Shown here: piece after piece, positions 49,218 through 59,368 of the stretch
Layout of the letters: every line of letters begins with the position of its first letter
How positions within the stretch are numbered: position 1 is the first letter of the stretch
NCBI RefSeq assembly: GCF_030295745.1
Contig: NZ_AP027291.1
Coordinates: 744,001 to 808,000 of the forward strand
Direction of reading: 5' to 3'
From: Mycolicibacterium sp. TUM20985
GTDB taxonomy: Bacteria > Actinomycetota > Actinomycetes > Mycobacteriales > Mycobacteriaceae
Length of the DNA: 64,000 nt
Notes under the pieces: generated by a model
The model's input: only the letters and a program-made list of their open reading frames with translations
Told to the model about the DNA's origin: nothing
Databases searched by the model: none
Position numbers and translations under genes: made by a program

Positions 49218-49937
49218 ATGGCAATGGCTGCGATCCCCGATTCCGTCCCCGAAGCACGGGTGCTCGTCGTCGACGACGAAATCAACATCGTCGAGTTGCT
49301 CTCGGTGAGCTTGAAGTTCCAGGGCTTCGAGGTGCATACCGCATCCAGCGGGCCGGCCGCCCTGGACAAGGCCCGCGAGGTGCGACCCGACGCGGTCATC
49401 CTCGACGTGATGATGCCGGGGATGGACGGATTCGGGGTGCTGCGGCGATTGCGGGCCGACGGCATCGACTCGCCTGCGCTGTTCCTGACAGCCCGCGATT
49501 CCCTGCAGGACAAGATCGCCGGCCTCACCCTCGGCGGTGACGACTACGTGACCAAGCCGTTCAGCCTCGAAGAAGTGGTGGCGCGACTGCGCGTCATCCT
49601 CCGCCGTTCCGGACGCGGCGTCGAAGAACCGCGTAGTGCCCGTCTGACGTTTGCCGACATCGAACTCGACGAGGACACCCACGAGGTGTGGAAGGCCGGC
49701 GAGCCCGTCTCGCTGTCGCCGACGGAGTTCACCCTGCTCCGGTACTTCATCATCAACGCGGGCACCGTGCTCTCCAAGCCGAAGATCCTCGACCACGTCT
49801 GGCGCTACGACTTCGGCGGCGACGTGAACGTGGTGGAGTCCTACGTCTCCTACCTGCGGCGCAAGATCGACACCGGCGAGAAGCGTCTCCTGCACACCCT
49901 GCGCGGTGTGGGATACGTGCTGCGCGAACCGCGCTAG
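49218..49937 (+). CDS. phoP: Response regulator PhoP
   Basis: A 239-residue OmpR-family regulator nearly identical in pattern to M. tuberculosis PhoP. The receiver domain has phospho-acceptor D63 (ILDVMMPGMDGFG, equivalent to D71 of the 247-residue protein) and the GDDYVTKPFSLEEVVARLR segment. The DNA-binding winged helix includes LSPTEFTLLRYF and NVVESYVSYLRRKID. ATG at 49218 is chosen with GGAGG at 49201-49205; the longer frame would read through the PhoP box. PhoP governs envelope lipids, pH response and virulence-associated genes. Confidence 0.95.
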   Translation: MAMAAIPDSVPEARVLVVDDEINIVELLSVSLKFQGFEVHTASSGPAALDKAREVRPDAVILDVMMPGMDGFGVLRRLRADGIDSPALFLTARDSLQDKIAGLTLGGDDYVTKPFSLEEVVARLRVILRRSGRGVEEPRSARLTFADIELDEDTHEVWKAGEPVSLSPTEFTLLRYFIINAGTVLSKPKILDHVWRYDFGGDVNVVESYVSYLRRKIDTGEKRLLHTLRGVGYVLREPR

Positions 49938-49994
49938 CGCGCGCGGATGCGTGAGTTCGCCGGCCAGCGCCCGCGCTTTTTGCACAATGGGGGC

Positions 49995-51458
49995 ATGGCA
50001 GGTCTGCGCGGGCGTTCGAAGGGCCGCGGTATTCCACTGCGGGTAGGTCTGGTGGCCGCCACGCTGGTCTTGGTGGCCTGCGGCTTGCTCGCCTCGGGTG
50101 TCGCGGTCACCTCGATCATGCGGCACAGCCTGATCAACCGGGTCGACGAAACGCTGCTCGACGCCTCGCGTGGCTGGGCTCAGGCGCCGCGCCGCATGCC
50201 GGTCACGCCGATGGAGGATCCGAACCCGGCTCGGCCGCCGTCGAACTTCTACGTCCGCGGGATCGACTCCGACGGGCGCATCTGGATGGCGGTCAACGAC
50301 CGCGAGGCCGAACCGGCACTGCCCGACAGCAACGACGTCGGACCGGTCCCCGTCACCGTGGGTTCCATCGACGACTCGAAGGTGCAGTGGCGGGCGATGA
50401 CGGTGCGCGGTCTGCGCGGTGAGCTGACCACGGTCGCCATCGACCTCTCGGACGTGTCGTCGACCGTCGCCGCGCTGCTCTGGTCGCAGATCGGCATCGG
50501 TGTTGCGGTCCTGCTGGTGCTTGGCATCGCCGGGTACGCCGTGGTGCACCGAAGTCTGCGACCACTCGTCGAGGTCGAGCAGACGGCGGCGGCGATCGCC
50601 GGTGGGGAATTGGATCGGCGTATCCCGCAACGCGATTCGCGGACCGAGGTCGGACGATTGTCGCTGGCGCTCAATGGGATGCTGGCACAGATCCAACGGG
50701 CGGTGGCCTCGTCGGAGGCGTCGGCCGAGCAGGCGCGCACCTCCGAGGACCGGATGCGCCGTTTCATCACCGACGCCAGCCACGAGCTGCGGACCCCGTT
50801 GACGACCATCCGGGGATTCGCCGAGCTCTACCGCCAGGGCGCGGCGCGCGACGTCGAACTCCTGATGAACCGCATCGAGAGCGAGTCTCAGCGGATGGGT
50901 CTGCTCGTCGAGGATCTGCTCCTGCTTGCCAGGCTGGATGCGCAACGCCCCATGGAACGGCGTCGCGTCGATCTGCTGTCGCTGGCCAGTGACTCCGTCC
51001 ACGACGCCCGGTCGGTCGCTCCGAAGCGCACGATCACCATGGAGGTGCTCGACGGCCCGGGGACCCCCGAGGTGCTAGGCGACGAGGCGCGATTGCGTCA
51101 GGTACTGGGGAATCTGGTGGCCAATGCGATGCAGCACACGCCGGAGTCCGCGAGCATCGCGATCAGGGTCGGCACGGATCAGGACTACGCGATCCTCGAG
51201 GTGTCCGACGAAGGGCCAGGGATGAGCCGCGACGATGCGCACCGGATCTTCGAGCGGTTCTACCGCACCGACTCCTCGCGAGCGCGCAGCAGCGGCGGTA
51301 CCGGCCTCGGCCTGTCCATCGTCGACTCGTTGGTGTACGCCCACGGCGGTACGGTCAGCGTCACCACCGCACCTGGCGAAGGGTGCCGCTTCACCGTGCA
51401 ACTCCCGCGCATCGCGGACATTCCTACGGTCAATCCAGTTGTGCCAGCGCCGCTTTGA
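49995..51458 (+). CDS. phoR: Sensor histidine kinase PhoR
   Basis: A 487-residue two-transmembrane kinase (membrane segments about 14-40 and 165-185) with an extracytoplasmic sensor between them. The HAMP region, H-box [19 protein letters not shown] (phospho-accepting His about 263), N-box and G-boxes ([19 protein letters not shown]) are present. It closely follows M. tuberculosis PhoR, including FYVR in the sensor domain. ATG at 49995 has GGGGG just upstream. The last 29 bp overlap the convergent HIT gene. Confidence 0.95.
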   Translation: MAGLRGRSKGRGIPLRVGLVAATLVLVACGLLASGVAVTSIMRHSLINRVDETLLDASRGWAQAPRRMPVTPMEDPNPARPPSNFYVRGIDSDGRIWMAVNDREAEPALPDSNDVGPVPVTVGSIDDSKVQWRAMTVRGLRGELTTVAIDLSDVSSTVAALLWSQIGIGVAVLLVLGIAGYAVVHRSLRPLVEVEQTAAAIAGGELDRRIPQRDSRTEVGRLSLALNGMLAQIQRAVASSEASAEQARTSEDRMRRFITDASHELRTPLTTIRGFAELYRQGAARDVELLMNRIESESQRMGLLVEDLLLLARLDAQRPMERRRVDLLSLASDSVHDARSVAPKRTITMEVLDGPGTPEVLGDEARLRQVLGNLVANAMQHTPESASIAIRVGTDQDYAILEVSDEGPGMSRDDAHRIFERFYRTDSSRARSSGGTGLGLSIVDSLVYAHGGTVSVTTAPGEGCRFTVQLPRIADIPTVNPVVPAPL

Positions 51459-51834
51459 TCTTCGTCTGAGCCTCGTCGAGTGATTCCGGAGACGGGTTGC
51501 GGTCGACGTTGGCGAAGCCGAAGTCGGACAGATCGCGGGCCGGGAACACGTGCACGTGCAGGTGTGGTACTTCGAGGCCGGCGATGATCAACCCCGTGCG
51601 CTCCACGCCGAAGGCCTTTGATACCGCCCGACCGATGCGCTGCGACACCTCCATCACCCGGGCGAACGCGGCCGGTTCGACGTCCTGCCAGTTGTCGATC
51701 TCCGCACGTGGCACCACGAGCGTGTGCCCCGGTGTCATCGGCTCGATCGTGAGGAAGGCGACGACGTCGTCATCCTCGTAGACGAATCGCCCTGGAATCT
51801 CGCGGTTGATGATCTTGGTGAACACGGAGGCCAT
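51430..51834 (-). CDS. HIT-family hydrolase (Rv0759c-like)
   Basis: A 134-residue histidine-triad protein with the signature HLHVHVFP (about residue 88) for nucleotide-phosphate hydrolysis or transfer. The N-terminal [20 protein letters not shown] is typical of HINT-like members. ATG at 51834 is chosen. Its 3' end overlaps phoR by 29 bp on the other strand. A 46-bp inverted-repeat element lies 37 bp upstream. Confidence 0.9.
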   Translation of the reverse strand: MASVFTKIINREIPGRFVYEDDDVVAFLTIEPMTPGHTLVVPRAEIDNWQDVEPAAFARVMEVSQRIGRAVSKAFGVERTGLIIAGLEVPHLHVHVFPARDLSDFGFANVDRNPSPESLDEAQTKIKAALAQLD

Positions 51835-51870
51835 GGATCGAGCATGCCAGAGCTCGCTCTCCCGCCGCTC

Positions 51871-51916
51871 GTGAATCCTCTGCGGTGATCGGGCCTCGAA
51901 GTCGCACACATTTCAC
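51871..51916. repeat. 46-bp inverted-repeat element, copy 3
   Basis: Left arm 51871-51885, 16-bp centre and right arm 51902-51916: exactly the 46-bp layout of the copies at 12883 and 13804. The left arm is identical to that of copy 1 except for its last base; the right arm differs more (10 of 15 arm positions pair). It lies between the HIT gene start and the SDR stop. No DUF559 gene is adjacent to this copy. Confidence 0.72.
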
Positions 51917-51926
51917 GAGCGCGGCT

Positions 51927-52772
51927 TTAGCGGTGGATGAAGCCGTCGAGCTCCGCGAGCGACCACGGCGCGGAGGTGTGATGATCGCGGTAGGCGACGA
52001 TGCTCGGAGTGGGCCGATCGAAGCGGCCCACGAATCCGCCTGCGGCGATGAAGACTTGGCCGGTCACGTCGGCGGCGAGAGCACTCGCCAGATAGGCGTA
52101 GGTCGGCGCCGCATACTCCGGTGGCGCCGCGTCGAGCGCACCCTGCATGCTCAGCTCGTCGAGCATGCCGCGCCGATGGAGATCCTTGATCTGTGCCTCG
52201 TACTCCGGCCCGGTCGACAACCGCGTCCTCGCACCGGGACACACGACGTTCGCCCGGACGCCATGGGGTTTCAGCTCCGCGGCGATCGCGAGGGTCAGGC
52301 CGTTGACGGCGCCCTTCCCCGCCGGATAACCCGTTCCGCCATAATCGCCGAGGAAGGCGAACGAACTGGTGTTGACGATCGCCCCGCCACCCTGGGCGAC
52401 CATCTTCGGCGCCGCCGCCCGGCACGTCTCGAACACCGTGCCGAGATGCGCGTCGAGCAGGTTGCGAAACTGGCCAGAGGTCACGGTCAGGATCGACGAG
52501 CCGACGGGCTCTGCCGTTCCGGCGCAGTTGATCAGGGCATCGATGCGGCCGAAATGCGCCATGCACGAGTCGATTAGCGCGTCGGCGGTCGAGGGGTCGG
52601 CTGGCGAGCCGGGAAAGCCGACCACGCTACCGCCCACACACGCCACCGCTTCCGACACCGCGTCGGCATCCCGGCCGTTGATCACCACGCCGAAGCCCTG
52701 GGAAGCGAGCAGCTCGGCGACGGCGAGGCCGATGCCGCGGGAGCCCCCGACGACGACGGCGCCGAGGGTCAG
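51927..52772 (-). CDS. SDR oxidoreductase with probable CTG start
   Basis: A 281-residue SDR. Starts at the conventional GTG (52688) would delete the NAD(P)-binding loop. In the same frame the sequence continues upstream through VVVGGSRGIGLAVAELLASQ to a CTG at 52772, preceded by AGGAGG (spacing 6 nt) and overlapping the upstream stop as CTGA. The catalytic motif YPAGK and NTSSFAFLGDYGG are present. It is probably cotranslated with the SnoaL-like gene. No ATG/GTG/TTG exists between the upstream in-frame region and the Rossmann loop. Confidence 0.8.
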   Translation of the reverse strand: MTLGAVVVGGSRGIGLAVAELLASQGFGVVINGRDADAVSEAVACVGGSVVGFPGSPADPSTADALIDSCMAHFGRIDALINCAGTAEPVGSSILTVTSGQFRNLLDAHLGTVFETCRAAAPKMVAQGGGAIVNTSSFAFLGDYGGTGYPAGKGAVNGLTLAIAAELKPHGVRANVVCPGARTRLSTGPEYEAQIKDLHRRGMLDELSMQGALDAAPPEYAAPTYAYLASALAADVTGQVFIAAGGFVGRFDRPTPSIVAYRDHHTSAPWSLAELDGFIHR

Positions 52773-53200
52773 CTCGCGTCCTCCTGGCCGAACTGCATGG
52801 CATCCATGTTCCAGTAGCCCCGCAGGTTGGTGATCAGTCCGGCGTCGTTGACGCGGTAGGTGAACACGCCGCGCACCGTCGCCGTGAAACCGTTCGGAAA
52901 CTCAGTGTGCAGCACCAGGATGTAGGCGATCTCCGTCGGTGAGCTCGACGGAAACGTCTCCTCGCGGGTCACGGTCAGCTGGTTGGGGCCGATGTTGGCG
53001 TCGTAGAACGCCGCGACGGCCTCCTTGCCCCGCACACCGTTGCCGTCGGGGTTGGTGACGGACTCGCCGATCGGATCCTCGATGACGACGTCGTCCGTCA
53101 TCAACGCCAACCAACCCTCGCGGTCACCCGTTTGGACGCACCGCCACGACGCCTCCGATGCCGCGACGACCGGTGCTACGTCGACCATGTCCTGCGACAC
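52769..53200 (-). CDS. SnoaL/ketosteroid-isomerase-like protein (Rv0760c-like)
   Basis: A 143-residue NTF2-fold protein (helical N-terminus, LMTDDVVIEDPIGE, then beta sheet ending NLRGYWNMDAMQF). The Rv0760c family binds steroid-like ligands in structural studies (from memory), but isomerase activity should not be assumed. GTG at 53200 or ATG at 53188 are possible starts. It begins 4 bp after the alcohol dehydrogenase gene and overlaps the SDR start. Confidence 0.85.
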   Translation of the reverse strand: MSQDMVDVAPVVAASEASWRCVQTGDREGWLALMTDDVVIEDPIGESVTNPDGNGVRGKEAVAAFYDANIGPNQLTVTREETFPSSSPTEIAYILVLHTEFPNGFTATVRGVFTYRVNDAGLITNLRGYWNMDAMQFGQEDAS

Positions 53201-53204
53201 CGGC

Positions 53205-54332
53205 TTACCTGTCCGCGTCGGTGTAACGGATGACGCCGCGAATGTTGCGGCCCTCCAGCATGTCCTTGTAGCCCTCGTTGATCTGTTCGAGCTTGTACTG
53301 CGTGGTGATCATGTCGTCGAGGTTGAGCTTGCCCGCCTTGTACATCGACAGCAGCTGAGGAATGTCGAAGTGCGGGTTGCCGCCACCGAAGATGGTGCCC
53401 TGGATCCGCTTCTGCATGAGGGTCAGCATCGCCAGGTTCAGGTTGACGTTGGTGTCGAGCAGGCTGCCGATGGCGGTCAGGACGGTGGTGCCGCCCTTGG
53501 AGGTGAGGTTGACGTAGGTGTCGACGTCGGCACCCTTGAGCTCACCGACCGTCACGATGACCTGCTTGGCCATCAGGCCGTGGGTGGCCTCGGCGATACC
53601 CGCGAAGGCGGCGTCGGTATCTGGATAGGCATGCGTCGCACCGAACTTCAGGGCCGCGTCACGCTTCCACTCCACCGGCTCGATGACGAAGACGTGGCGG
53701 GCGCCCGCGTTGACCGCACCCTGGACGGCTGACATTCCGACGCCGCCGACGCCGATCACCAGGACGTCGTCACCGGGGCGGATGTCACCGGCCTTGACGG
53801 CCGAGCCGTAACCCGTCGTCACGCCGCAGCCCACGAGGCAGGCGACCTCGAAGGGGATCGACGGATCGATCTTCACCACGGAACTCTTGTGCACGACCAT
53901 GTACGGGCTGAAAGTACCGAGCAGGGTCATGGGGAAGACTGGCTGGCCCTTGGCCGTGATGCGGTGGGTGCCGTCGGAGACGGCTTGGCCGCCAAGCAGT
54001 CCGGCGCCCAGGTCGCACAGGTTGCGCATGCCGGCCTGACAGGAAGGGCAGGCGCCGCACGACGGGATGAAGGACAGCACCACGTGATCACCGGGCGCAA
54101 TGTCCTCGACACCGGGGCCGACTTCCGTCACGATGCCCGCGCCTTCGTGGCCGCCAAGCACCGGGAAACCGGCCATCGGGATGTCACCGGTCACCAGGTG
54201 ATGGTCGGAATGGCACATGCCAGACGCTTCCATCTGGATCTTGACCTCGTCCTTGACGGGGTCGCCGATCTCGATCTCCTCGATCGACCACGGCTGGTTG
54301 AACTCCCAGATGAGAGCACCTTTTGTCTTCAT
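53205..54332 (-). CDS. adhB: Zinc-dependent alcohol dehydrogenase (AdhB-like)
   Basis: A 375-residue medium-chain dehydrogenase. Catalytic zinc ligands include C39 in GMCHSDHH and the GHEGAG glutamate/histidine region. The structural zinc site has four cysteines (SCGACPSCQAGMRNLC, about residues 92-107). The NAD loop is GVGGVGMSAVQGA. Members of this mycobacterial type often need a bound nicotinamide or mycothiol-related cofactor. It corresponds to Rv0761c. A palindrome at 54368 lies 36 bp upstream. Confidence 0.92.
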   Translation of the reverse strand: MKTKGALIWEFNQPWSIEEIEIGDPVKDEVKIQMEASGMCHSDHHLVTGDIPMAGFPVLGGHEGAGIVTEVGPGVEDIAPGDHVVLSFIPSCGACPSCQAGMRNLCDLGAGLLGGQAVSDGTHRITAKGQPVFPMTLLGTFSPYMVVHKSSVVKIDPSIPFEVACLVGCGVTTGYGSAVKAGDIRPGDDVLVIGVGGVGMSAVQGAVNAGARHVFVIEPVEWKRDAALKFGATHAYPDTDAAFAGIAEATHGLMAKQVIVTVGELKGADVDTYVNLTSKGGTTVLTAIGSLLDTNVNLNLAMLTLMQKRIQGTIFGGGNPHFDIPQLLSMYKAGKLNLDDMITTQYKLEQINEGYKDMLEGRNIRGVIRYTDADR

Positions 54333-54367
54333 CGGTACATGCCTTCCGCTAGAGCCAGTGAAGCCAG

Positions 54368-54382
54368 ACTAGAACCTCTAGT
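54368..54382. promoter_or_regulatory. Palindromic operator-like site before adhB
   Basis: ACTAGA-ACC-TCTAGT is a perfect 6+6 inverted repeat. It shares the outer ACTAGAAC and TCTAGT with the 18-bp KstR operator ACTAGAACACGTTCTAGT but is 3 bp shorter in the centre, so it does not meet the KstR AAC-N2-GTT rule. It lies in the 94-bp gap between the SnoaL-like gene and adhB. Confidence 0.55.
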
Positions 54383-54426
54383 TAAGTGGGTCACACCCAC
54401 CCCAAGCAACCGCTTGGTGGGATCCG

Positions 54427-54966
54427 TCACCAGATCGGGACGGGTGCCTCGCCGAGGGGGTAGTAACCGGGTAGTTTCTCGCCGGCGACGCTGCGCTCGA
54501 TGCGCTTCTGCATCGTCGGTGTGAGGTCGCCGGTCTCGATGAGCTTGATGAACGCCTTCTGCACGTGGCCGAAGTCGAAGAAGTCGCGCTGCCATTCGAT
54601 GAGCAGATCGTCGTTCAGCCGGAACCAGCTGCCGCCGATGCCGTAGATCTCGTCCCGGGTGCCGTCACCCTTGTTGGCGACCTGCTTCCAGAACCCGACG
54701 ATCTCGTTCTGCTTCTCGTCGATCAGCACCTTCTGGTATTCGTAGACCCAGTTCTCCAGGCCTTCCATCTCCAAACCGAGAGCGACGTCCCGGATTTCGC
54801 TCTTGCCGACGCACATCACGTCTTCCTTGGGGCCGATGTTCCAGCCGTAGGTGGCGTCCTCGGTGTAGAACTCGGCCAGCAGCTTCCAATCGCCGGCGGC
54901 TTCACCGTCCTTGTTGGCCTGCAGCCAGCGCTCGACCCAGTCCTCGAGCTCTTCGCGTGACGCCAT
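54427..54966 (-). CDS. SnoaL/NTF2-like protein (Rv0762c-like)
   Basis: A 179-residue NTF2-fold protein, acidic and rich in Trp/Tyr (ELEDWVERWLQANKDGE, TYGWNIGPKEDVM, WFRLNDDLLIEWQRDFFDF). The fold is a pocket that usually binds a small hydrophobic ligand; the ligand is unknown. It starts 2 bp after the ferredoxin gene and belongs to the cyp51 operon. ATG at 54966 is preferred over an earlier start inside the ferredoxin gene. Confidence 0.87.
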   Translation of the reverse strand: MASREELEDWVERWLQANKDGEAAGDWKLLAEFYTEDATYGWNIGPKEDVMCVGKSEIRDVALGLEMEGLENWVYEYQKVLIDEKQNEIVGFWKQVANKGDGTRDEIYGIGGSWFRLNDDLLIEWQRDFFDFGHVQKAFIKLIETGDLTPTMQKRIERSVAGEKLPGYYPLGEAPVPIW

Positions 54967-54968
54967 TG

Positions 54969-56538
<1,570 letters not shown>

Positions 56539-56542
<4 letters not shown>

Positions 56543-57366
56543 GTGGTCGGGTTCTCCTCGTTGAGGACGAGCTTTTGGCGCTCTGAGGGGTGGCTCGTCA
56601 GCGGCGCTTCGGGCTGAAGCTCCATGTTCGCGATGAACCCGCCGCGAGGCGTCTCGGCGACGAAGGTGATGGCGCGGGCCAAATCCGAAGCGCGCAGAAA
56701 GTAGTCGTGCCGCGCCTGGCCCCACTTGGCCCAGTCCTCGAGGGCGGGGCCGATGAGATCGGCGGGCAGGCTCCAACCCATCGAGGTCTTCGTCGGGCCG
56801 GGATGCACGATCGAGGCCCGAACTCCGGTGCCCTCCAACTCCATCTGGAAGTTGGTGACCATCGCGACCAGTGCCGCCTTCGCCGCGCCGTACGCGCCCA
56901 TATGCGGCCGCTGCCGGAGCGCCACGTCCGAGCCGACGAAGATCAGGTCACCGCGCTGGCGTTCGAGCATGCCGGGGAGCACCGCGGCGGCGAGTCGGTT
57001 GGCCCCGACCAGATGGATCTGCAGTTGCGAGTTGAAGTCCTCGGTGCTGATGTCGGCCAGCTTGCCGAAGTAGGTGTCGCCGGCGCCGGCCACCAGGACA
57101 TCGATCTCACCGAGCGCGTCAACGGCGTTGGCCAGGAACGACTTCACCGAATTCGGGTCGGTGACGTCGAGGTGGAAGCCGACCGCTTCACCGCCCTCGG
57201 CGCGGATCTTGCCGACCAGGTCGTCGAGTTTCTCCACGCGCCGGGCGCCGAGCGCGACGGGGAAGCCGCGGGACGCGAGTTCGATGGCGGTGGCCTCACC
57301 GATGCCTGCAGACGCACCGGCGACGATGGCCGGTCTGCGGTCGGGGAGCGGAGGGAAACGGGGCAT
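56539..57366 (-). CDS. SDR oxidoreductase (Rv0765c-like)
   Basis: A 275-residue SDR with VAGASAGIGEA, VAGAGD in place of NNAG, and catalytic YGAAK. It lies between cyp51 and cyp123, so oxidation of an alcohol made by one of the P450s is a reasonable guess. The start codon directly follows the cyp123 stop (no gap), and its end overlaps the cyp51 start. Confidence 0.9.
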
Positions 57367-58566
57367 CTATCGGGCCTTCACGGTGATGGGCAGATGGGCG
57401 AATCCTCGAACGTTGCTGGAGTGCACGCGGACCGAGTTGGCCTCGTCGACGTCGTACCCGCGGACCCGCTTGAAGAACTCGGTCAGTGCGACCTGGGCCT
57501 CCATCCGGGCGAGGTGGGCTCCTAGGCAGAAGTGCGCCCCACTACCGAAACTCACCAGCTTGGAGCCGATGTCGCGACCGATGCGATAGCTGTCGGGGTC
57601 AGTGAAGACGCGATCGTCGCGGTTGGCCGAACCGGGGAGCAGCAACAGCACGTCCCCCTCGGGAATCGTGGTGTCGTACATCGTCATCTCTGCGGACACG
57701 GAGCGCGCCAGGATCTGGCTCGACGTGTCGTAGCGCAACGTTTCCTCGACCCACGGCTTGACCAGCGAATGATCGTCGAAGACCGGCGCCAGTTCGGCAG
57801 GATTCTTGAAGCCCCAATATGCCGCGTTGGCAAGCAGTTTGGTGGTGGTCTCGTTACCCGCGACGACCATCAGGAACAGGAACGCCATGATCTCCTCGTC
57901 GGTGAGCTTGTCACCGTCGATCTCGGCCTCCAGTAGCGCCGACGTCAAATCGTCGGACGGCTTCTTGCGCCGGGTGGTCACCATGTCGGCGTAGTAGACC
58001 AGGAGGTCACCTGAGGCCTGCATCGCCTCGGCGGGCACGTCGGAGACACCGTCGTCGCGGTGCATCACGCCGTCGGCGAGGGCGCGGATGCGGACCCTGT
58101 CCTCGTCGGGGACGCCCATCAACTCCGAGATGACGTCCATCGGTAGCTTGCCTGCGAAGTCGTCGACGAAGTCGAAGCTGTCGGATTGCAGCGCCGCGTC
58201 GAGATGCTGCACCGCGATCTCTGTGACGCGGCCCTCGAGCTCGCGGATGCGTCTCGGCGTGAAGCCCTTCGAGACGAGGGTGCGTAGACGGAGGTGACCG
58301 GGATCGTCGAGGGCGAGGAACGACATCACCCGGTGTGCCTCGTCGTTGCGCGAGATGGGGTCAAGCGAGACGCCATGCTTGTTCGACAACGTCGTGCTGT
58401 TGCGGAAGCCCTGCACCACGTCGGTGTGCCGTGACAACGCCCAGAATTTCAGCTGCGCATTGTGATAGAGCGGCGCTTCGTCGCGCAGCCGCCGGTAGTA
58501 CGGATACGGATCCTCGTGGAAGTCGTAGTCGTACGGGTCGAGCAGTGGTGGGGCGGTGGTGGTCAT
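57367..58566 (-). CDS. cyp123: Cytochrome P450 CYP123
   Basis: A 399-residue P450 with I-helix VVAGNETTTKL (about residue 236), ExxR (WVEETLRYD) and heme motif FGSGAHFCLGAHLARME (about residue 343). It corresponds to Rv0766c; the substrate is unknown. It overlaps the tetR stop by 4 bp (ATGA), making tetR-cyp123-SDR-cyp51-ferredoxin-SnoaL a single coupled operon. Confidence 0.92.
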   Translation of the reverse strand: MTTTAPPLLDPYDYDFHEDPYPYYRRLRDEAPLYHNAQLKFWALSRHTDVVQGFRNSTTLSNKHGVSLDPISRNDEAHRVMSFLALDDPGHLRLRTLVSKGFTPRRIRELEGRVTEIAVQHLDAALQSDSFDFVDDFAGKLPMDVISELMGVPDEDRVRIRALADGVMHRDDGVSDVPAEAMQASGDLLVYYADMVTTRRKKPSDDLTSALLEAEIDGDKLTDEEIMAFLFLMVVAGNETTTKLLANAAYWGFKNPAELAPVFDDHSLVKPWVEETLRYDTSSQILARSVSAEMTMYDTTIPEGDVLLLLPGSANRDDRVFTDPDSYRIGRDIGSKLVSFGSGAHFCLGAHLARMEAQVALTEFFKRVRGYDVDEANSVRVHSSNVRGFAHLPITVKAR

Positions 58567-59183
58567 CGGTCGTCTCCGGCTATGAGGCCGACCACGTAGC
58601 TCAGGCGGTCGGCGATCTGGTGGTAGGTGAAGACGCCGCTGCCGGCGTTGACCAGCGCGCCGAAGAAGGTCATCTCGAGGGCGGACACCACGCGCGGATC
58701 CGCGTCGGGTCCGACGGCGGACCGGATGCGGCGGTGGATCTCGCCGCCGATGCGGTCGCGCACGCGACGCACGGTCGGATCGGCGCCGGCCAGTAGGACC
58801 GTGGTGCAGGCCGCCGCCACCTCGGGGTCGTCGGCCACGGTCAGCGCCATGCTGCGCAGCGCCTGCTCGACGCGGGTCGGCATCGGCTCGTTCACGTCGG
58901 TGAAGAACGGCACCTGCTTCAGCAGGTCGAGGTAGATCTCGGCGATGAGGTGGTTCTTCGACGAGAAGTAGGTGTAGGCCGTGGCCGGCGCAACCTTCGC
59001 CCGCGCGGCGACCGCGCGTACCGTCAGGTCGCCGTACGAGGTCTCGCGCAGCATCTCCAGGCCGGCGGTGAGCACCTTGCGGAAGGTCTCCTCCTGGCGC
59101 CGGTTGCGCGGCGTCTCGCCGAGGGCCGCCGCCGAAGACTCCGACGGCTCCCCGGTGACGTCGAACACAGCATCACTGGACAC
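58563..59183 (-). CDS. TetR-family regulator (Rv0767c-like)
   Basis: A 206-residue TetR-type repressor. The helix-turn-helix (LTVRAVAARAKVAPATAYTYF, about residues 55-75) follows a short acidic N-terminus; the C-terminal ligand domain has typical helices. GTG at 59183 lies inside a palindrome TGGACA-CA-TGTCCA, the probable auto-operator. It heads the cyp123-cyp51 operon and is divergent from aldA. The ligand is unknown. Confidence 0.92.
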   Translation of the reverse strand: MSSDAVFDVTGEPSESSAAALGETPRNRRQEETFRKVLTAGLEMLRETSYGDLTVRAVAARAKVAPATAYTYFSSKNHLIAEIYLDLLKQVPFFTDVNEPMPTRVEQALRSMALTVADDPEVAAACTTVLLAGADPTVRRVRDRIGGEIHRRIRSAVGPDADPRVVSALEMTFFGALVNAGSGVFTYHQIADRLSYVVGLIAGDDR

Positions 59184-59190
59184 ATGTCCA
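59177..59190. promoter_or_regulatory. Palindrome at tetR start, predicted TetR operator 1
   Basis: TGGACA-CA-TGTCCA has perfect 6-bp arms and overlaps the GTG start codon of tetR. It shares GGACA-N2-TGTCC with the site at 59335. Overlap with the start codon implies either a leaderless transcript or repression just downstream of the promoter. Confidence 0.7.
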
Positions 59191-59334
59191 AGTTATCGGA
59201 CCGCCAGGCCAGTCGGCAAGCCACTCGGCGATATTGCCCTGAAAGACCAGCTCCTGGCGTCCGTTTTCGAGGTGCGGGTGTTCAGTCCTTGCCAGGCCTG
59301 CGCTTCGAAGGTTATGGTTCGAATCACCACAGTC

Positions 59335-59346
59335 GGACAGCTGTCC
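59335..59346. promoter_or_regulatory. Palindrome before aldA, predicted TetR operator 2
   Basis: GGACAGCTGTCC is a perfect 12-bp palindrome, and together with the A that follows it shares the right arm TGTCCA with operator 1. It is 22 bp upstream of the aldA ATG. Together the two sites suggest that the TetR protein controls both divergent operons. Confidence 0.7.
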
Positions 59347-59368
59347 AGAAGATGAACGGGAGTTCGCC

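Noticed and set aside
49119..49937. 272-codon version of phoP
   Set aside because: The extension would be read through the PhoP-box-like repeat and promoter, and it has no similarity to the PhoP N-terminus. ATG at 49218 fits the family length.
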